Shown one piece after another: positions 1 through 6,957 of a stretch of 41,353 nt of DNA. Every line of letters begins with the position of its first letter. Positions within the stretch are counted from its first letter, which is position 1. A model generated the notes under the pieces. The model was not told where the DNA came from, did not search any database, and saw only the letters and a list, made by a program, of their open reading frames with translations. Made by a program: the position numbers and the translations under genes. Source of the DNA: Rheinheimera sp. (GTDB taxonomy: Bacteria; Pseudomonadota; Gammaproteobacteria; Enterobacterales; Alteromonadaceae); assembly GCA_003543135.1 (NCBI GenBank), contig DPJG01000002.1, positions 1-41,353 of the forward strand, in the 5' to 3' direction.

Positions 1-4
1 GGGA

Positions 5-26
5 TTTTTCACAGGGATGTGAAAAA
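5..26. terminator. Hairpin with A/T tails, probable bidirectional terminator
   Basis: Perfect 9-bp arms TTTTTCACA and TGTGAAAAA enclose a GGGA loop. The T- and A-rich ends make it able to work in either direction. It lies just outside the next hairpin and may serve a gene beyond the left edge of the window. Confidence 0.5.
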
Positions 27-47
27 CAAAGGCCGGTTTCCCGGCCT
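22..47 (-). terminator. Intrinsic terminator of the small exported protein gene
   Basis: Arms AGGCCGG (30-36) and CCGGCCT (41-47) flank a four-base loop. Read on the minus strand, the hairpin is followed by a run of T residues (complement of the A run at 22-29). It sits about 40 bases past the stop codon of the gene at 90-503. Confidence 0.65.
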
Positions 48-89
48 GTTCAGCGCTGGCAGCTCAACATCATCTGCCCAGACCCGCTG

Positions 90-503
90 TTATTTTGTTT
101 CAGCTTTAATCATGTTGATTTTGCTGACCACATCTTTATCAAAAGACAATTCAATCGCTTTTGGCGCCTGTGGATACTGGGCTAACAAAGCCGGTAATGC
201 CGGGTAAGTTTGCTGCAATTTAGACAGGTCATAACTCCAGACTTCTTTTTGCTGTTTTAAGGTTTTGCTGACCGGTTCACCCAGTTTTTCCAGCACATAG
301 CTGCTACTGGTTTTACCCTGAGTTAAACCTAACGCAGACTGCACAGCACTGTCATAAGCCGCGTCTTTGGCACTGTCGGCACTTTGTTTTACCGAATCTG
401 TCACGCTGCCTTTTACTGAATCTGTGGCTGCTTTTAACCAGTCTGCCTGCACTGCAGCTGACGCCAATACCAGGGTGGTGATTAAAGCGAATTTCAATTT
501 CAT
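90..503 (-). CDS. Small exported protein, BamE/SmpA-like C-terminal half
   Basis: A 137-residue protein with a clear Sec signal peptide: lysines at 2 and 4, a hydrophobic core, and a likely cut after AVQA near residue 20. After it comes an Ala/Ser/Asp/Lys-rich amphipathic stretch (about 25-55) with repeated DSVK/DSAK units. The C-terminal half contains VLEKLGEP...VWSYD, which resembles the outer-membrane BamE/SmpA fold, where a conserved LGxP turn precedes a W-x-Y strand. I chose the ATG at 503 because AAGGAAAG lies just upstream and the signal peptide begins there; a longer upstream frame would place 40 uncharged and basic residues before it. The gene stands alone with its own terminator. 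A periplasmic or envelope role is inferred; the precise function is unknown. Confidence 0.8.
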   Translation of the reverse strand: MKLKFALITTLVLASAAVQADWLKAATDSVKGSVTDSVKQSADSAKDAAYDSAVQSALGLTQGKTSSSYVLEKLGEPVSKTLKQQKEVWSYDLSKLQQTYPALPALLAQYPQAPKAIELSFDKDVVSKINMIKAETK

Positions 504-619
504 GATGGGTTCTTTCCTTTGCTCATCAACAACAAACCGGCAGAGTGCATCCCTTGCCGGGCGGCGCGCATGATAAAGCAAAAAAGCGCTGAACAAAACC
601 CAAAACTGCAACAAGCTGT

Positions 620-1213
620 TCACTTATTGCCGTCACGGCCGTTATAAATGCGGCCACCTGAACTGGCATATAAATCCAGCACAGCTTTGGCCTCAGGCTG
701 CATAAAACCCCGCACCACCTCGATGCCGGCGTTTTGCAGATATTGATAAGACTCGGCAAAAACCGGCCCTTCATCAAAACCTATAGCCCGGGCGTCGGCC
801 GCAGTACCGGCACACACCAGCCGGTTCACGCCACTCCAGAGCACAGCGCCCAGACACATGGCGCAGGGTTCACAAGAGGTAAAAAGTTCACGGCCGGCGT
901 CGGAGGCCAGGGTAAAAGTGCCAAGCCGTTGTTCTGCCAGCATAATGGCCACGGTTTCGCCATGTAAGGTGGAATTATTCAGCGGTAAAACTCTGTTCAC
1001 GCCAACGGCCAGTAACAGATGGCTGTTGCGGTCAAAAATGGCAGTACCAAAAGGGCCTCCGGTTTGCTTTAACACATTTTGCCGCGAAAGCTCTATCGCC
1101 AGCGCCATTTTGGCCTGGTCGTCGGAGTAAGGTTGTTGCCAGTTCACAACTTGTGCCACCCAGTCGGGCAGTTTCACCAGCGCCTGTTGCGCCGGCGCAG
1201 ACCATGGCTGCAT
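620..1213 (-). CDS. Nucleoside/guanine deaminase, cytidine-deaminase superfamily
   Basis: The 197-residue product carries the zinc-dependent deaminase signature: H84-G-E86 supplies a zinc ligand and the catalytic proton shuttle, and P116-C117-A-M-C120 supplies two further cysteine ligands. The order and spacing (about 30 residues between HxE and PCxxC), together with GGPFG at 52-56, fit the GuaD/TadA-like branch rather than free cytidine deaminases. It is longer than TadA (about 165) and has an N-terminal extension of roughly 30 residues, so guanine or another purine base/nucleoside is a better guess than tRNA. The start is well supported by AAAGGAG seven bases before the ATG. The protein should be cytoplasmic. 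Neighbours give no pathway clue; the gene appears monocistronic. Confidence 0.85.
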   Translation of the reverse strand: MQPWSAPAQQALVKLPDWVAQVVNWQQPYSDDQAKMALAIELSRQNVLKQTGGPFGTAIFDRNSHLLLAVGVNRVLPLNNSTLHGETVAIMLAEQRLGTFTLASDAGRELFTSCEPCAMCLGAVLWSGVNRLVCAGTAADARAIGFDEGPVFAESYQYLQNAGIEVVRGFMQPEAKAVLDLYASSGGRIYNGRDGNK

Positions 1214-1327
1214 CTCAAAGCTCCTTTGTTAGCTTGCTGAAGTTAAATCTAGCGGCAAGGCTGCGGGCAAACAAGCGCAGGATCAGAGCTTTTTTTAGCC
1301 AGAACAGCAAGATACAAAAGCAATAGC

Positions 1328-1353
1328 GAAAAAAACGGGGCCAACAGGCCCCG
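1328..1353 (-). terminator. Intrinsic terminator after the DUF1993 gene
   Basis: Arms CGGGGCC and GGCCCCG with an AACA loop (1336-1353). On the minus strand this is followed by seven T residues. It lies about 90 bases beyond the stop codon at 1443, after the 17-bp tandem repeats. Confidence 0.75.
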
Positions 1354-1378
1354 GATAATTCACTTTTATCAGCCATTG

Positions 1379-1463
1379 GTGCTGATAAGGCGTTCGTTTT
1401 TATAAGACCCAGCTTTTATATGGCGTTAGCTCTTATAAGGCATTAGTTTTTATAAGGCATTGG
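1379..1463. repeat. Five degenerate 17-bp tandem units at the 3' end of the DUF1993 gene
   Basis: Units begin at 1379, 1396, 1413, 1430 and 1447, each built around TTATAAGGC or a near variant. The units at 1430 and 1447 are the most alike (CTCTTATAAGGCATTAG and TTTTTATAAGGCATTGG). The last unit encodes the final residues and stop of the DUF1993 protein; the others are downstream copies. The pattern looks like serial slippage duplication of the gene end. Confidence 0.7.
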
Positions 1464-1955
1464 GCCCAGATAGTCTTTTTTACCTACATCCACACCGTTG
1501 TGGCGCAAAATGGCGTAAGCGGTGGTGATATGGAAATAAATATTCGGGATGGCATGCTGCACCGCAAACTCAAAACCTGTCAGGTATTTACCTTCCCAGC
1601 GCGGCTGGCTGATCTGACGTTCGGCCGCCTCGGCAAAATCGGCCGGCGTAAAAGTTTTTAAATAAGCCAGAGTTTCGGCAATACGGGTTTTTAACTCAGG
1701 CAAAGTGCTTTCAGTGTCGGCATGTTTAGGCGCACTGTCGGCCACACCAGCCAGACGGGCAACACCTAACTTGGCGGTGTCACAGGCAATTTGTACCTGA
1801 CGGATAAAGTTAAACTGGTCCGGCGCTAAACGGGCGTTGAGTAACACCGACACATCATATTTTTTCGCACTGGCCGCCTGTTCTGCTTTATCCAGAATGG
1901 CATCGAGGTTGTTCAGCATTTTGCTAAATTGCACTACGGTCAAATCATAAAGCAT
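1443..1955 (-). CDS. DUF1993 family protein
   Basis: A 170-residue cytoplasmic protein that matches the DUF1993 family along its length. It has the N-terminal LYDLTVVQFSKML block, in which helices lead into a DinB-like four-helix arrangement, a central LAPDQF, and a C-terminal FHITTAYAILRHNGVDVGK block that is characteristic of the family. Family members are uncharacterised; the fold resembles DinB/YfiT metal-dependent transferases, but I see no full histidine triad and would not assign an enzyme activity. The start ATG at 1955 is preceded by AGGAAA with six-base spacing. The 3' end runs into the 17-bp tandem repeat, so the last few residues (MPYKN) may have been reshaped by repeat slippage. 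No operon partner is evident. Confidence 0.85.
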   Translation of the reverse strand: MLYDLTVVQFSKMLNNLDAILDKAEQAASAKKYDVSVLLNARLAPDQFNFIRQVQIACDTAKLGVARLAGVADSAPKHADTESTLPELKTRIAETLAYLKTFTPADFAEAAERQISQPRWEGKYLTGFEFAVQHAIPNIYFHITTAYAILRHNGVDVGKKDYLGPMPYKN

Positions 1956-2215
1956 GGTGATTTCCTAATCGGCTTAAGGGCAAGCTCTGAGATGGGGGGC
2001 TTGGCGGTGGAATTCAACAGCAGGTTGGTTTTATCCTGGTGGGATATGGATGCGTTGTTGTTTTTGATGTTGCCGCAATAGATTTGCCAGATGCCTGCGA
2101 GGCGGCGCCGGCTCATACCACTATCACAACAAGTTGATTTTCTGCTTTTAGCAGAGACTCGCCCACGCCAGCGCATGCAGCAGGTCAGGAATTAAGCGGA
2201 GGATGAGGCGTGGTT

Positions 2216-2632
2216 TCAGCCATACCTGGCTTTGAGCTGCGCCAGCGAGCCGATAACCAACTGCGCGAGGACTGTCATATCAATGTCTGCGAGCCTCTTT
2301 ATGTACAGACAAGACTTGCCCATCTTGTGTTTGCCAAGCCGTTTTAACAACGCCTCTTGCTCAGCACCTTCCGCAATAAGATAAACAACCAACTCCTTAC
2401 CCCGGATTGCAAAGCCGGTTCTGCACATTTCACCTGTTCTGCCACTCTCGTAGCTGTAGCGGTAGAGACCATACCCGACAATGCTGGGCCCCCACATCTG
2501 AGGCTGCTCCTGGGTCACCCCTGTTAATAAAGCCATCAGGCTATAACAGTCGGCCTGCTGCTCTGCATTCGCCCGTGAGCCGATGTATGCATCGATGCTT
2601 GCATCGGTTGGCCTGGTTTTAAGTTCAGCCAT
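2216..2632 (-). CDS. DUF1801 domain protein, second gene of an orphan cassette array
   Basis: A 138-residue protein with typical DUF1801 features: an N-terminal helix (TDASIDAYIGS), the conserved MWGPSIVGYG core at about 46-55, YxYxSGRxGE, and the closing block RLGKHKMGKSCLYIKRLADID. The family has a YdhG-like alpha/beta fold and no established biochemical role. The gene follows the attC-like site at 2661-2750 in the same orientation: its ATG lies about 28 bases beyond the degenerate R' core GTCAGGC. That position is where the next gene of an integron array would be expected. I find no matching attC past its stop codon, so this second unit looks truncated at its 3' side. Stand-alone chromosomal DUF1801 genes are also common, so cassette origin is inference. 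Confidence 0.85.
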   Translation of the reverse strand: MAELKTRPTDASIDAYIGSRANAEQQADCYSLMALLTGVTQEQPQMWGPSIVGYGLYRYSYESGRTGEMCRTGFAIRGKELVVYLIAEGAEQEALLKRLGKHKMGKSCLYIKRLADIDMTVLAQLVIGSLAQLKARYG

Positions 2633-2660
2633 AACAGCCGGCTCCTACAGTGGTTGTGAC

Positions 2661-2750
2661 GCCTGACACCTTGCTAAGGGGCTGGCGCAAAGCGCCAGTC
2701 CCACGGAGCCAGCATTTGCTGGCGGAGTACACTTGAGCAACTTGTTAGGC
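2661..2750 (-). other. attC-like integron recombination site (cassette-associated)
   Basis: Read on the minus strand the 90-bp site begins with GCCTAAC (R'', 2750-2744) and ends with GTCAGGC (R', 2667-2661). Just inside, TTGCT-C-AAG and CTT-AGCAA pair with one unpaired C, which matches the L''/L' arms with an extrahelical base. The middle holds two further hairpins: GCGCCAG/CTGGCGC and CCAGCA/TGCTGG. The stop codon of the gene at 2745-3101 is inside R'', which is typical of compact cassettes. The R' core has GTC in place of consensus GTT, so activity may be reduced. Confidence 0.7.
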
Positions 2751-3101
2751 GCGTTTCAATGCGACCATGAACCAAGCTGTAAGTATAAAAGCTGTACTGA
2801 CACTGACAGCTATAGCTAACGAACCGACAATACCTACCTCAGCAAACCAGACAAGCGCAAATATAAACGCTGCTATAAGTAGCGCTGTGGTTACATAGGT
2901 CGCCCGCGAGGGCGATTTACGGCGCTCAATGAAACTAAATATCGGAAGCAGAAAAAGAGTTACACCAAGGCAATAGAAAGGTAAACCAACCAACAAGAGT
3001 GCATAACCATACTGAGCTCGACCATCACCAAAAGCACTAATCAAAGCGCCCGGAAGGAGTGACAAAACCTCTGCAATTACAAAAGCGAGCTCTCTACGCA
3101 T
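2745..3101 (-). CDS. Small four-helix membrane protein carried by the attC-like cassette
   Basis: A 118-residue hydrophobic protein with four likely transmembrane helices (about 8-27, 33-55, 70-87 and 92-113) separated by short charged loops; the ERRKSPSR loop at about 59-66 should be cytoplasmic. I do not recognise a family. The ATG at 3101 starts six bases after GTTAGGC (3113-3107 on this strand), an intact R' core, and the TAA stop falls inside the R'' core of the attC-like site. The gene is therefore bounded exactly as an integron cassette is. Membrane proteins of unknown function are frequent cassette cargo. No ribosome site is obvious in the short leader, which is also common for cassettes. 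Confidence 0.75.
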   Translation of the reverse strand: MRRELAFVIAEVLSLLPGALISAFGDGRAQYGYALLLVGLPFYCLGVTLFLLPIFSFIERRKSPSRATYVTTALLIAAFIFALVWFAEVGIVGSLAIAVSVSTAFILTAWFMVALKRA

Positions 3102-3106
3102 GTGAT

Positions 3107-3113
3107 GCCTAAC
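3107..3113 (-). other. Isolated R' core half site (GTTAGGC) before the cassette gene
   Basis: On the minus strand GTTAGGC ends immediately upstream of the membrane-protein start. It matches GTTRRRY exactly. No partner RYYYAAC is visible within about 150 bases upstream, and no integrase gene is present, so this is either the end of a decayed attC or attI, or the edge of a cassette that inserted at a secondary site. Confidence 0.5.
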
Positions 3114-3429
3114 AATTTAATAGACGGCGGAGCGCTCGCAAGTCGAACATTTCCCGGCCTTCTTTGATGATTTTTACTCATATCAAGCTAAATCCTAAGT
3201 TACTATTTTTCAACTTATTTTTCTAAATTCGATAAATGCTGACTTCACAAAACCCATACTCCTTGTACGCAAGTTGTGCAGAAAAAAACTCATAACGAAA
3301 TGCTGATTATTTACTCAGCTGCTATTTGATGAGTTCGTCGGGATAGGCTGGCGCAAATACAAGAAGCCTTTATTAGCTTTTGACACATTAGAAAAACCAA
3401 ATCACCAAGCCAGCGCTTTTGCTCCCCGT
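3114..3429. other. Non-coding, AT-rich spacer upstream of the cassette
   Basis: This stretch has no convincing open frame, terminator or RNA gene. It is richer in A/T than its surroundings, particularly 3170-3260. It separates the cassette half site from the hairpin-rich element at 3430. Confidence 0.5.
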
Positions 3430-3670
3430 TTAGTGAGCCGTGGTTTTGGCCGGTTTTGAGGTTTTAAGACGCCAACTGTTTGAGCGGGGTGACGCTAGCA
3501 CACCGCGAGTTTTGGCGGCGCCTCAAAATCGAGTCAAAACTACGGGCTTTCGAACGATCCCGGGGTCGTTTTTTATGTCACTTTTTGTCGACACAAAAAG
3601 TGACTCGCCCGCGGGGGCGAGACCCCGCATTTGCGCCATGCCGCTGGCATCAAGAAGAACCAACAAAGCC
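3430..3670. repeat. Hairpin-rich intergenic element
   Basis: Three hairpins follow each other: ACGATCCC/GGGGTCGT (3554-3569, one G-T pair) followed by six T residues; GTCACTTTTTGT/ACAAAAAGTGAC with a CGAC loop (3577-3604, perfect 12-bp arms); and TCGCCC/GGGCGA (3605-3620, perfect). The order of a 'gatcccggggtcg' hairpin, a T-run, a GTCAC...GTGAC stem and a GC stem is reminiscent of a dispersed element I know from intergenic regions of many gammaproteobacteria. Short open frames across it are most likely chance. Copy number in this genome cannot be judged from one window. Confidence 0.5.
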
Positions 3671-3731
3671 AGATTTTTAAAAAAGCCTGACACAAAACCA
3701 GCAACCTCAGCTGCCAGCTGAAAACCAGCCC

Positions 3732-4715
3732 CTATCTGGTCATCTTCTTCACAAACACCACCACAAACAGCGCTATGGTAAAACTACCGGTAAAAGCTTC
3801 CACAGCCGCCACCAGCCGCGACAAACCCACAGGGGTAATATCGCCGTAGCCCAGGGTGGTAAAGGTCACCACCGAATAATACAAACAAGTGCCAAATAGC
3901 TGCAGTTGTTCAAGCCAGGATGCTTGCGGATTAAACTGCAACATAGTTCCGGCACTCACCACGCCCAGAAAAAAATAGGCAATAGCACAACAAAAAATCA
4001 GCAATAACGAAAACAGCACCACCCGGATGGGCTCTTCACCATAACCACAAAATACATCGATCAGCTTGGACAAAAAGCGTTTTTGACTGAATTTAGGGTA
4101 CTGAAAACGCCGCATCCGCAGCTCTTGCTGGATATACAACCCCGACAACACAAACAAACCTTCGTGTTCGGCGGCTTTACGTAAGTCGCGGTAAATCTCT
4201 TCCGATTGTTCAAAATAATCCCGCGCCAGTGCCAGATCACCGGCTTTGACCGCCTGTTGCGCTATGGCTTCCTGCCGTAGCGTTTTACCAAGTTGCATAT
4301 TTTCCAGCCGGGCACCGGCCCATTTTACGCCAAGCAAATTGGCCTGCTCAGCCTTGACCCAATGCACATTGGCATCGCGCAAGTCGGCCTTCATTAAATT
4401 GGCCTGGGTTAAATTTACTTTGTATAAATGGGCCCCCTGCAAGTTGGCTCTATATAAGTCGCTGAAACTTAAATCAAAACCACTCTGGCCCGGCGCCGCC
4501 GCTAAATTCAGCCCGGCCAACTGAGCTCTTTTTAGCGCTAAACCCCGCATTTGCCCGCCAGCACGGGCATATTGCTCCAGCGCGGTTTTGTCTTCGGCTT
4601 TGTCTTTACAAATAGTGGGATCGTGCCAATAACACAGGCCGGAAGGGCCGGCCGGTGCGTGGCAACAATGCTGAGGGTCTTCTTCCTGATAACAACAACG
4701 CAGTTCGGCTGACAT
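3732..4715 (-). CDS. Pentapeptide-repeat potassium channel with Cys-rich N-terminus
   Basis: A 327-residue fusion. Residues 1-40 are rich in Cys and His: paired Cys at 7-8 and 17-18, plus 28 and 36, with H-D-P next to them. From about 60 to 145 there are pentapeptide repeats of A(D/N)Lxx form (LSFSDL, RANLQGAHL, VNLTQANLMKADLRDANV), expected to form a right-handed beta helix. A helical linker (150-200) leads to two transmembrane helices (about 228-255 and 298-325) around a pore loop with the potassium filter T-L-G-Y-G-D (287-292). This is the Ion_trans_2 two-helix channel type. An alternative TTG start at 4736 would add seven residues; neither start has a strong ribosome site. Ion selectivity is inferred from the filter; the role of the N-terminus is unknown. 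Confidence 0.85.
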   Translation of the reverse strand: MSAELRCCYQEEDPQHCCHAPAGPSGLCYWHDPTICKDKAEDKTALEQYARAGGQMRGLALKRAQLAGLNLAAAPGQSGFDLSFSDLYRANLQGAHLYKVNLTQANLMKADLRDANVHWVKAEQANLLGVKWAGARLENMQLGKTLRQEAIAQQAVKAGDLALARDYFEQSEEIYRDLRKAAEHEGLFVLSGLYIQQELRMRRFQYPKFSQKRFLSKLIDVFCGYGEEPIRVVLFSLLLIFCCAIAYFFLGVVSAGTMLQFNPQASWLEQLQLFGTCLYYSVVTFTTLGYGDITPVGLSRLVAAVEAFTGSFTIALFVVVFVKKMTR

Positions 4716-4846
4716 AAACAAGGGCGCTGAAAACAAAGACTAACCCCAAGTGTAGTCAGGGCTTGAACAGAATTCCGTGCTTGGGCAACAACAACAGCTT
4801 TTTGCCCGCCAAAACCATAGCGCCCAACAGCAGGGCGCAACCAATA

Positions 4847-4874
4847 AAAATGCCAGTCTGTTGACTGGCATTTT
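4847..4874 (-). terminator. Intrinsic terminator after the S9 peptidase gene
   Basis: Perfect 12-bp arms AAAATGCCAGTC and GACTGGCATTTT around TGTT, with a further T-rich tail on the minus strand. It begins about 20 bases after the peptidase stop codon and insulates the downstream channel gene. Confidence 0.85.
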
Positions 4875-4893
4875 CAGGGCGCCTGTTATCCGC

Positions 4894-6849
4894 TTACAGA
4901 TGTTTTTGCAGGAAGCTTAAATAAGCCTGTTGCGCCGTGATGCGGTTGGCTTTTTTAACAAAACCATGGCCTTCGTCCGGGAACAACACATATTCCACCG
5001 GCACACCGTTTTTCTTGATAGCAGCCACCATTTCATCACTTTCTACCTGCAGCACCCGTGGGTCATTGGCGCCTTGCACCACCAGCACAGGTTTTTTCAC
5101 TTTATCACCGTGAAACACAGGCGAAATGCGTTTTAAGCGTTCGGCGTCTTTGGCCGGGTCGCCCAGTTCGGCGTATAAAGATTCGCGGAATGACTCCCAC
5201 CAAGGCGGAATACTTTCCAGCGTGCGCAGCCAGTTGGTGACACCAAAAATATTAATGCCCACTTTAAATTCGTCGGTAAAGGCCATGGCCGCCATGGTTA
5301 AATAACCGCCATAACTGCCGCCCATCACACCAATACGCTCGCCGGCCACCCAGTTCAGCGACTGCAGATATTTTTTACCAAATACAATGTCCTGCAGATC
5401 GTCTTCACCATGTTTTAAGTCATCCAGATGGTAAAAGGTTTTGCCATAACCGCTGGAACCGCGGTTATTCACCGACAGTACGGCATAACCCTGATTCACC
5501 AGATGCTGAATAGTCGGGTTGTAACCGGTGCGGGACTGGCCGCCCGGGCCACCGTGGATCCAAATCAGCGCCGGCACTTTGGCCGTGTCGCTGGCTTGTT
5601 TTGGTTTGTATAACAATGCCGGAATTTGCAGACCGTCAAAACTGGCGTAGCGTACCACTTCACTCATCACCAAGTTGTTTTCGTCAATGGTCGCGTCTAA
5701 GGCCTGGGTCAGGCGTTTGGCTTGTGGCTCACCCACTTTCCAGACATATAAATTGGACGGGCTGTTGTCGGCATTGACATAAAAACTCAGGTACTGGCTG
5801 TCTTTGGAAAAATTAATGCCGCGCAAATCACCCACCGGCAACGGCGGTAACTTCAGCTCTTGTCCTGTGTTCTGGTCGATGATCTGAATTTTGGTGGACG
5901 CATCGGCATTCACCCCAACCACTTTGTATTTATTGTCTTTGCTAAAATCGATAAAACTGACGTCCCAGTCAGCTTGCTGATACAAACTGCTGCTGTTGGC
6001 GGCAATGTCATACTGCTGGGCCTGACTGAACTCAGAATTTTGATCTGAACCGTAAATCAGCGTTTTGCTGTCGCGGCTAAAACCATGAATGGCAAAAGTG
6101 ATATTGCCTTCATGCGGTGTGATATGCAGCGGCTTTTGCTCTTTACTCTGTAAGTCAATGATATAGAGGTTGTTGTCGGCATTAGTGCGCTCTTTGCTGA
6201 GCGCCAGATAACGGCCGTCCGGGCTCACCGCATCTACCGTTAAACCGTCGTTATTCTGATATACCAAAGTGCGCTGATAGGTTTTAGCGTCGTATTTATA
6301 TAAATCAAAAAACTTCGGGTCACGCTCATTGCTGGCCACCCAAAATGCATCTGTGCCATGCCAGTCTAAAAACATCGCTTTGAGTTTGTCGCCCGGCGTC
6401 AAATCAGTCACAGTGCCGTCTTCTGCCAGTACATATAAATGATGCAGCTCATTGCCACCCTGATCGGCGGTATAAAGCACTCTGTCATCCTGTGGAAACC
6501 AGTCCAGCGGCATGATGGCGTCTGTGGTAGATTTAGTCAGCGCCTGCCAGCTGCTGCCGTCCAGACTAACTCGATATAGGTTAAACACACCGGTTTCGTC
6601 TGAAGCCACCAATAACGACTGACCATTGTGGTTCATTTTGTTGCCCATATAAGATTTAGTGGCGTAAAACTGCTCTGCCGTATAAGAAGGCAAAGCGGCC
6701 GCAACCGCAGTTTTACTGCTGTCTGCCACTGCAGCCGGCGCCTGGGCTTGCGGTTGCTCCGGCGCTTTATTACAGGCAACCAGCATACTCAGGCTGGCAA
6801 CCGCCATTAGCAAGGCGGGTTTGCTGATACTTCCGTGGTGATCTTTCAT
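4894..6849 (-). CDS. S9 family prolyl oligopeptidase/dipeptidyl aminopeptidase lipoprotein
   Basis: A 651-residue enzyme predicted to be a lipoprotein: the signal peptide ends in LVAC, giving lipidation at Cys26. Residues 60-390 form a WD40/TolB-like beta-propeller with repeated DG/SxDG turns; residues 395-651 form an alpha/beta hydrolase domain. The catalytic triad is visible: Ser512 in GGSYGG, Asp596 in GANDPRV, His628 in DEGHGF. HGGPGGQ at about 432 supplies the oxyanion region. This is the Peptidase_S9 domain type of acylaminoacyl and dipeptidyl peptidases, which remove residues from oligopeptides. The start is the ATG at 6849, which has AGAAGGA at proper spacing; an in-frame ATG six bases upstream lies too close to that site. 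It probably trims peptides in the periplasm. Monocistronic, with a terminator. Confidence 0.9.
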   Translation of the reverse strand: MKDHHGSISKPALLMAVASLSMLVACNKAPEQPQAQAPAAVADSSKTAVAAALPSYTAEQFYATKSYMGNKMNHNGQSLLVASDETGVFNLYRVSLDGSSWQALTKSTTDAIMPLDWFPQDDRVLYTADQGGNELHHLYVLAEDGTVTDLTPGDKLKAMFLDWHGTDAFWVASNERDPKFFDLYKYDAKTYQRTLVYQNNDGLTVDAVSPDGRYLALSKERTNADNNLYIIDLQSKEQKPLHITPHEGNITFAIHGFSRDSKTLIYGSDQNSEFSQAQQYDIAANSSSLYQQADWDVSFIDFSKDNKYKVVGVNADASTKIQIIDQNTGQELKLPPLPVGDLRGINFSKDSQYLSFYVNADNSPSNLYVWKVGEPQAKRLTQALDATIDENNLVMSEVVRYASFDGLQIPALLYKPKQASDTAKVPALIWIHGGPGGQSRTGYNPTIQHLVNQGYAVLSVNNRGSSGYGKTFYHLDDLKHGEDDLQDIVFGKKYLQSLNWVAGERIGVMGGSYGGYLTMAAMAFTDEFKVGINIFGVTNWLRTLESIPPWWESFRESLYAELGDPAKDAERLKRISPVFHGDKVKKPVLVVQGANDPRVLQVESDEMVAAIKKNGVPVEYVLFPDEGHGFVKKANRITAQQAYLSFLQKHL

Positions 6850-6957
6850 ACTCATTCCTTCTGAAATCGCGTGCACAACAAAAAAATGCAGCCACTACAA
6901 CCCGACTGCCCGGACAAATCCCAACTTCAATTTATGGGAAATCTGGCGAAAATTCAA

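Noticed and set aside
526-777. Minus-strand frame overlapping the deaminase and the region before the BamE-like gene
   Set aside because: It overlaps the well-supported deaminase in another frame and has no coding signature.
1940-2176. 78-codon minus-strand frame between the DUF1993 and DUF1801 genes
   Set aside because: No family resemblance, no ribosome site, and it overlaps the start of the DUF1993 gene. The spacer shows no second attC either.
3440-3721. Open frames across the hairpin-rich element (two frames on the plus strand)
   Set aside because: They run through perfect inverted repeats, lack ribosome sites, and show no protein-like composition.
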